A DNA stretch of 9,370 bases, from contig JASLAI010000248.1 of assembly GCA_030147225.1 (NCBI GenBank), positions 1-9,370 of the forward strand. Direction: 5' to 3'. This document shows positions 6,470-9,370 of this stretch, in pieces. This stretch comes from Planococcus sp. (in: firmicutes) (GTDB lineage Bacteria > Bacillota > Bacilli > Bacillales_A > Planococcaceae). Each line of letters begins with the position of its first letter. Positions within the stretch are counted from its first letter, which is position 1. The position numbers and the translations under genes are program-made. The notes beneath the pieces are model-generated. The model was given only the letters and a program-made list of their open reading frames with translations. It did no database searches and was not told where the DNA came from.

Positions 6470-6495
6470 ATACCCTATGAAGACTCACTTTACTC
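6470..6495 (-). promoter_or_regulatory. Candidate sigma-B (general stress) promoter for the osmoprotectant operon
   Basis: On the minus strand GGGTAT (6470-6475) matches the sigma-B -10 exactly. GAGTAA (6490-6495) is 4 of 6 to GTTTAA, with an allowed 14-base spacer. Several compatible-solute uptake genes of B. subtilis are under sigma-B, which makes it plausible. TATAAA (6467-6472) could also be a sigma-A -10, but has no -35 at the right distance. Low certainty. Confidence 0.3.
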
Positions 6496-6516
6496 CTCAA
6501 AACTTTAATAGAAAAG

Positions 6517-7362
6517 TTATTGCTCTTCAAAAACAAGGTGTACAGGATTAGCAAACTGCTCATATCCGATTTCCCTGTAGATTTTATTGGCTGTCGCATT
6601 ATCGAGGTCCGTGTAGAGCATAACGAAATCAAATTCCAGAAGCAATTCATCTGTCACTTCCGCTACCAATGTACGAGCGTACCCCTTTCCACGCTGGCTC
6701 TTCGGTGTAAATACAAAAGAAACGGTTATACCATTTTTTGAAGGACGCGATTTCTTCATGCAGGAAACGACTGCTCCATCAACTTCCCACACATAGACTT
6801 CCTTTCTTTCCAAAAAGGAAGCAATCCGATGGGTGGCTTCTGCTTTCGTAGAACGGTTGATTCCCGTTTCCTCTTCAAAACTTACATACCATTCTTCAAT
6901 AAGTTCTGCGTCTTTTTTACTGGCAATCCGCCAGGAACCCTCACTCTTCCGTAAGCCTTTATTGACTGCGTCGATTCGATATAACCCTTGATTCATCAAT
7001 ACCTTCATTTGCTCTCCTGTTTCACGGGTCCATGCTTCTGCAAAAAGATGGCATGTCTCCTGTTCCCCCACAATTCCACTGATTTCGATGCCCAGATTTT
7101 GCAGGTGTCTGGCAATCTCTTTCTCGATGCCGGGAAAGTGACCTAAAATCACCAATTGCAAAGCATGCGGCGGCGTCATGAGACAAGCCGCCACTATTTT
7201 GCCCTCTTCTTCTGCAATAGCCAAAAAGTAATCTTCATACTGATTAGCCTGAATTTGTTCAAGGATACCTAAGAACAAGCTATAGATGTCTTCGTTCTGA
7301 TACAAGATCGGCGATACTCTTTCTGAGAAAATTGCCGAATCCGAGTAGATAAGCAATTCCAT
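6517..7362 (-). CDS. GNAT-family acetyltransferase-like protein, probable tandem GNAT fold
   Basis: The C-terminal half (about 143-280) is a recognisable GNAT domain. It has SWRIASKKDAELIEEWY at its start, the acetyl-CoA pyrophosphate loop QRGKGYA (223-229) following the strand ITVSFVFTP, and the closing helix-strand NATANKIYREIGYE (255-268). The N-terminal half (about 1-130) looks like a degenerate GNAT copy without a usable acetyl-CoA loop; it begins with the NEDIYSLFLGILEQI segment seen in Bacillus paralogues. Substrate unknown. I prefer the ATG at 7362 (281 residues), because such proteins commonly begin MELLIY. An ATG at 7395 in the same frame would give 292 residues. Neither has a good ribosome binding site, so the start is uncertain. 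The stop is 87 bases before the ATPase gene with no strong terminator between, so read-through into the transporter operon is possible. Nothing links its function to osmoprotection. Confidence 0.85.
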   Translation of the reverse strand: MELLIYSDSAIFSERVSPILYQNEDIYSLFLGILEQIQANQYEDYFLAIAEEEGKIVAACLMTPPHALQLVILGHFPGIEKEIARHLQNLGIEISGIVGEQETCHLFAEAWTRETGEQMKVLMNQGLYRIDAVNKGLRKSEGSWRIASKKDAELIEEWYVSFEEETGINRSTKAEATHRIASFLERKEVYVWEVDGAVVSCMKKSRPSKNGITVSFVFTPKSQRGKGYARTLVAEVTDELLLEFDFVMLYTDLDNATANKIYREIGYEQFANPVHLVFEEQ

Positions 7363-7453
7363 TTTACCACGCCCATTTCTGTCATAATTCCTCATCCTAA
7401 TGTATTAGCTATATTATGGAAAATCTCCTTCTTATCTGCGTTGTTTCTTAAAT

Positions 7454-7497
7454 AAAAAACAACGTCCTCCGAATCGGCATCGGAACCGTTGTTTTTT
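7454..7497 (-). terminator. Rho-independent terminator of niaP
   Basis: An 11-bp stem pairs AAAAAACAACG (7454-7464) with its complement (7487-7497). An inner TCCGA/TCGGA stem (7468-7472 with 7480-7484) extends it. The outer A/T pairs supply the U-run on the minus strand. It begins 8 bases after the TAA of the niaP reading frame. Because the outer stem is A/T on both sides, it could act in both directions. Confidence 0.85.
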
Positions 7498-7505
7498 AAG
7501 TTATT

Positions 7506-8722
7506 CTATTCCAATTCCATTTGTTTTGTTTCAGTCCCAAGAAATGCGACAGCCATAGCACCAATAAGAATAGAGGCACAGAAAATCCCAAAGATTATAT
7601 TGATTCCAATACCAGCAGTCAACATCGACCCGACCAGTAGAGGTCCAAGAACTCCTCCGACGCGGCCAAATGACGCAGCCATTCCTGTACCGGTTCCACG
7701 AATGACTGTGGGATATTGCTCTGGAGAATATGCATATAACGCTCCCCACGCACCCAGGTTGAAGAACGAAAGAAAAGCTCCGGCCACAATCAATAAAGTG
7801 ATGGTATCAGCATTACCAAAAGCCAGAGCACTGGCAGCTGTCCCGATTAAATAAGTAACCAATACAAATTTTCGGCCAATCCGCTCGATAAGCCAAGCAG
7901 CAGAAAAATATCCAGGCAATTGAGCAAGCGTCATAATCAATACATATTGGAAGCTTTGGATCAATGTGAATCCTTTAAGCACCATTACACTCGGCAGCCA
8001 TAGGAACATTCCGTAATATGAAAAGACGACCGTAAACCAAACGATCCACAACATTAAAGTAGGACGTCTGTATTTTTTTGACCAAACGTCCTTGATATTG
8101 GTTGAAACTGATCGCAATACATTTTTTTTGCAGAAAACTGTGGTGAATCCGGCAAATTGATGCGCAGATACAATGCGTAAAATGCCGGAAGAGCTGTCAG
8201 CAGAAGCGCCACCCGCCAGCCGAAAGATGGAATGATAAAATACGAAATAACCGCAGCAACTAGCCACCCAGCTGCCCAAAAACTTTCCAGCAGGACGACG
8301 ACGCGTCCACGCTCCTTTGCCGGCACACTTTCAGCTACTAAAGTAGAGGCAACCGGCAGTTCGCCGCCTAATCCCATTCCGACAAAAAAGCGAAGAATCA
8401 TAAATGCCGCAAGAGTCGTAGTAAAGGCGGAAATTCCACTTGCAATTGAAAATAGCAGCAGTGTAATGATGAATATCTTTTTTCTGCCTACACGATCTGC
8501 GTAAATACCGAAGACAAACGCACCAACCGCCATTCCAATCGAGTTAACGCTGCCGATCCACCCCATTTGGCTGGAAGTTAACCCCCAGTCTTCGTGTAAT
8601 GCTGCAATAACGAAAGCTAAAATTCCGACATCCATTGCATCAAAAAGCCAACCTAACCCTGCCACCCATAATAATTTATTTCTTGAGATAGAACCTGAAT
8701 TTTGTCCAACTACCATCGACAT
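7506..8722 (-). pseudogene. niaP: Niacin permease NiaP-like MFS transporter, split by a frameshift at an A8 tract
   Basis: Two overlapping minus-strand frames encode the two halves of one 12-helix major facilitator. The first (8722-8054) gives AGLGWLFDAMDVGIL, WIGSVNSIGM, motif A FGIYADRVGRKK (71-82), MGLGGELPVASTLV and LPDSPQFSAKK (190-200). It then runs 22 unrelated residues to a stop. The second picks up NVLRSVSTNIKDVWSKKYRRP and continues through VVFSYYGMFLWLPSV, AQLPGYFSAAWLIERIGRKF and SFFNLGAWGALYAYSPEQYPT to TETKQMELE, stopping at 7506. From memory, B. subtilis NiaP (YceI, 400 residues) runs through this junction in one frame. One extra A in the run at 8122-8129 would give an intact protein of about 405 residues. 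The second half has no start codon with a ribosome binding site. Start at 8722: AAGGGG (8731-8736) is 8 bases upstream; ATG 8728 is too close. It may be a pseudogene, a slippage-dependent gene or a sequencing error. Likely substrate: nicotinate. Confidence 0.85.
8122..8129 (-). other. A8 tract: frameshift point or slippery site in niaP
   Basis: On the minus strand the first frame reads GCA AAA AAA ATG. The last A of GCA plus AAA AAA forms the heptamer A AAA AAA, which fits the X XXY YYZ pattern of -1 ribosomal frameshift sites. Slipping back one base gives AAT GTA TTG, exactly the frame of the second half. I see no strong hairpin just downstream and no clear upstream Shine-Dalgarno-like stimulator. 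Confidence 0.6.
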
Positions 8723-8735
8723 TGTCATTTCCCCT

Positions 8736-8769
8736 TGTCTTTACACATGTATAGTACTGTCTTTACACA
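8736..8769 (-). repeat. Two 12-bp direct repeats at the niaP promoter, probable operator
   Basis: TGTCTTTACACA occurs at 8736-8747 and again at 8758-8769 (plus strand), 22 bases apart or about two helical turns. Both are followed by a similar A/T-rich TATA segment. The distal copy abuts the -10, and the proximal copy touches the ribosome binding site. Each has TGT-N6-ACA ends. This is a good position for a repressor. NiaR, the nicotinate-responsive regulator of niaP genes in Bacillales, is the natural candidate, but I cannot confirm its motif from memory. Confidence 0.55.
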
Positions 8770-8798
8770 ACTATACGCTGATGACGGATTAGTGACAA
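8770..8798 (-). promoter_or_regulatory. Sigma-A promoter of niaP
   Basis: On the minus strand TTGTCA (8793-8798, 5 of 6) and TATAGT (8770-8775, 5 of 6) are separated by the ideal 17 bases. The start would fall in the first direct repeat downstream, about 40 bases before the coding start. Confidence 0.75.
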
Positions 8799-8805
8799 GC
8801 CCCGT

Positions 8806-8827
8806 TTTAAAAGTCAGTTTTTTCTGA
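8806..8827 (-). terminator. Possible terminator of the DUF4003-like gene
   Basis: On the minus strand a 5-bp stem GTCAG/CTGAC (8823-8827 with 8813-8817) around six A is followed by TTTTAAAA. The stem is short, so termination may be weak. It lies just upstream of the niaP -35 and after the gene ending at 8909. Confidence 0.4.
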
Positions 8828-8842
8828 CAATAGAAGACTTAG

Positions 8843-8861
8843 CATAGAATCATTTTCTATG
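8843..8861. repeat. 7-bp inverted repeat between the DUF4003-like gene and niaP
   Basis: CATAGAA (8843-8849) and TTCTATG (8855-8861) are exact complements around TCATT. No T-run follows on the minus strand. It may help end or stabilise the upstream transcript, or be an operator; function unknown. Confidence 0.4.
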
Positions 8862-8908
8862 TTTGCTATTCTTAAACCTTTGGAACTAAAGAAGAAACCA
8901 CGACTTTG

Positions 8909-9370
8909 TTAACCGGAAGAATTGTTTGTCGACGAAATAATTGCAGTATTGATACCGACCATCATCGCTGCCTGCTGGGCTTGCATCAAGGTTTCCAGCG
9001 AGGCAGAAAATGTCATGGCAGAGATATCTTGAGCCTCCAAATTATCAGCCATCGCTTGCTGCACAGCAGTTGAAAAAGCCATGTCCTTGTACCAACGAAA
9101 AATTTTATTTTTCTCTAATTCACGTGTGTTTTGTACAATTTCCTGAAGGGCCTTGCCATCTACTCGCGTCACCGCCAAAAATCCGAGAACCGGATACTGA
9201 GTTAAGCGAATTTTGATATTTTCTTCTTTAAAGAATTGATGGATGGCTAAAACTCTGCCCACCATGCCCGGATCATAGGAAGGCGAATCGAAGGTCATAA
9301 CTTGAGACAGCCATTGAAGATCGTTGCCCATAGTGAAGCCTTGTTCTCGATGATCACGATAATACATATT
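8909..9370 (-). CDS. DUF4003-like protein, C-terminal part (runs off the window)
   Basis: The frame is open from the right edge of the window to TAA at 8909, giving about 153 residues of what is probably a longer protein. The visible part includes YYRDHREQGFTMGNDLQWLSQVMTF, then VGRVLAIHQFFKEENIKIRLTQYPVLGFLAVT, an FRWYKDMAFSTAVQQAMA helix and an Ala/Met/Gln-rich tail. The pattern of GNDLQ, an LSQ-type motif, a YPxLGxLA motif and a final alpha-helical stretch recalls the C-terminal part of the DUF4003 family of Bacillales, from memory. No enzyme motif, signal peptide or membrane segment is visible. Internal Met codons exist (for example at 9367 and 9331), but homology appears to start before them, so the gene is taken as truncated by the window edge. 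Function unknown. Confidence 0.7.
   Translation of the reverse strand, partial: NMYYRDHREQGFTMGNDLQWLSQVMTFDSPSYDPGMVGRVLAIHQFFKEENIKIRLTQYPVLGFLAVTRVDGKALQEIVQNTRELEKNKIFRWYKDMAFSTAVQQAMADNLEAQDISAMTFSASLETLMQAQQAAMMVGINTAIISSTNNSSG

Noticed and set aside
6471..6503. Six-codon frame (GTG AGT CTT CAT AGG GTA TAA) after GAGGAG, upstream of the ATPase gene
   Set aside because: Good ribosome-binding-like spacing, but too short and overlapping the proposed promoter; no attenuator-like hairpins follow it.
6501..6518. AACTTT/AAAGTT hairpin after the acetyltransferase stop
   Set aside because: Only six mostly A/T pairs and a very short U-run; too weak to call a terminator.
7283..7392. Out-of-frame ATG after GAGGAATT at the acetyltransferase start
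   Set aside because: Its ribosome binding site is better than that of the real gene, but the frame closes after a few dozen codons with no recognisable protein. The acetyltransferase frame is clearly the conserved one.
7506..8279. Second half of niaP as an independent gene starting at 8279
   Set aside because: Residues before the A8 tract in that frame are an out-of-frame shadow of the first half, and there is no ribosome binding site. Conserved sequence begins only after the tract.

Overview
The window looks like chromosomal DNA of a low-to-mid GC Gram-positive bacterium of the Bacillales. The Planococcaceae are a plausible guess, from protein character only. The grounds are strong AGGAGG/AAGGGG-type ribosome binding sites, a lipoprotein signal, a Bacillus-type FadR box, a CcpA cre site, and proteins of Bacillus type (OpuC-like transporter, NiaP, DUF4003-like). 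Every convincing gene lies on the minus strand, so transcription runs from high to low coordinates. I see no tRNA, rRNA, CRISPR array, insertion sequence or phage gene.

Reading in the direction of transcription: (1) 9370-8909 is the C-terminal part of a DUF4003-like protein of unknown function, cut by the window edge. (2) 8908-8723 is an intergenic region with two hairpins, a good sigma-A promoter and two 12-bp direct repeats next to its -10. (3) 8722-7506 is a niacin-permease-like MFS transporter (niaP). Its reading frame is broken at a run of eight A, exactly between the two six-helix halves. A strong terminator follows. (4) 7362-6517 is a GNAT acetyltransferase-like protein with no obvious substrate. 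(5) 6429-3911 is a three-gene osmoprotectant ABC transporter operon (ATPase, one permease, lipoprotein receptor), preceded by a possible general-stress (sigma-B) promoter and closed by a strong terminator. (6) 3710-3642 is a compact control region. It carries a near-perfect FadR operator, a perfect cre site and the ribosome binding site of a TTG-started thiolase. (7) 3634 to 1 is a tightly packed acyl-CoA catabolic operon: thiolase, HSD10-type 3-hydroxyacyl-CoA dehydrogenase, acyl-CoA dehydrogenase, and the start of a CaiB/BaiF-family protein. The CaiB/BaiF protein carries the His/Asp pair of alpha-methylacyl-CoA racemase.

The acyl-CoA operon makes sense as a beta-oxidation module. The racemase sets the 2-methyl stereochemistry, the dehydrogenase makes the enoyl-CoA, and a hydratase (not in the window) adds water. 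The HSD10-like enzyme then oxidises the 3-hydroxyl and the thiolase cleaves. The racemase residues and the resemblance of the dehydrogenase to human HSD10 (2-methyl-3-hydroxybutyryl-CoA dehydrogenase) point to methyl-branched acyl-CoAs as substrates; this is inference. FadR would hold the operon off unless long-chain acyl-CoA is present, and CcpA would hold it off when good sugars are present.

I did not find a clearly new system. The points most worth a second look are the A8 frameshift in niaP, the paired FadR/cre control with an extra 9-bp dyad, the methyl-branched reading of the operon, and the single-permease, short-ATPase form of the osmoprotectant transporter.
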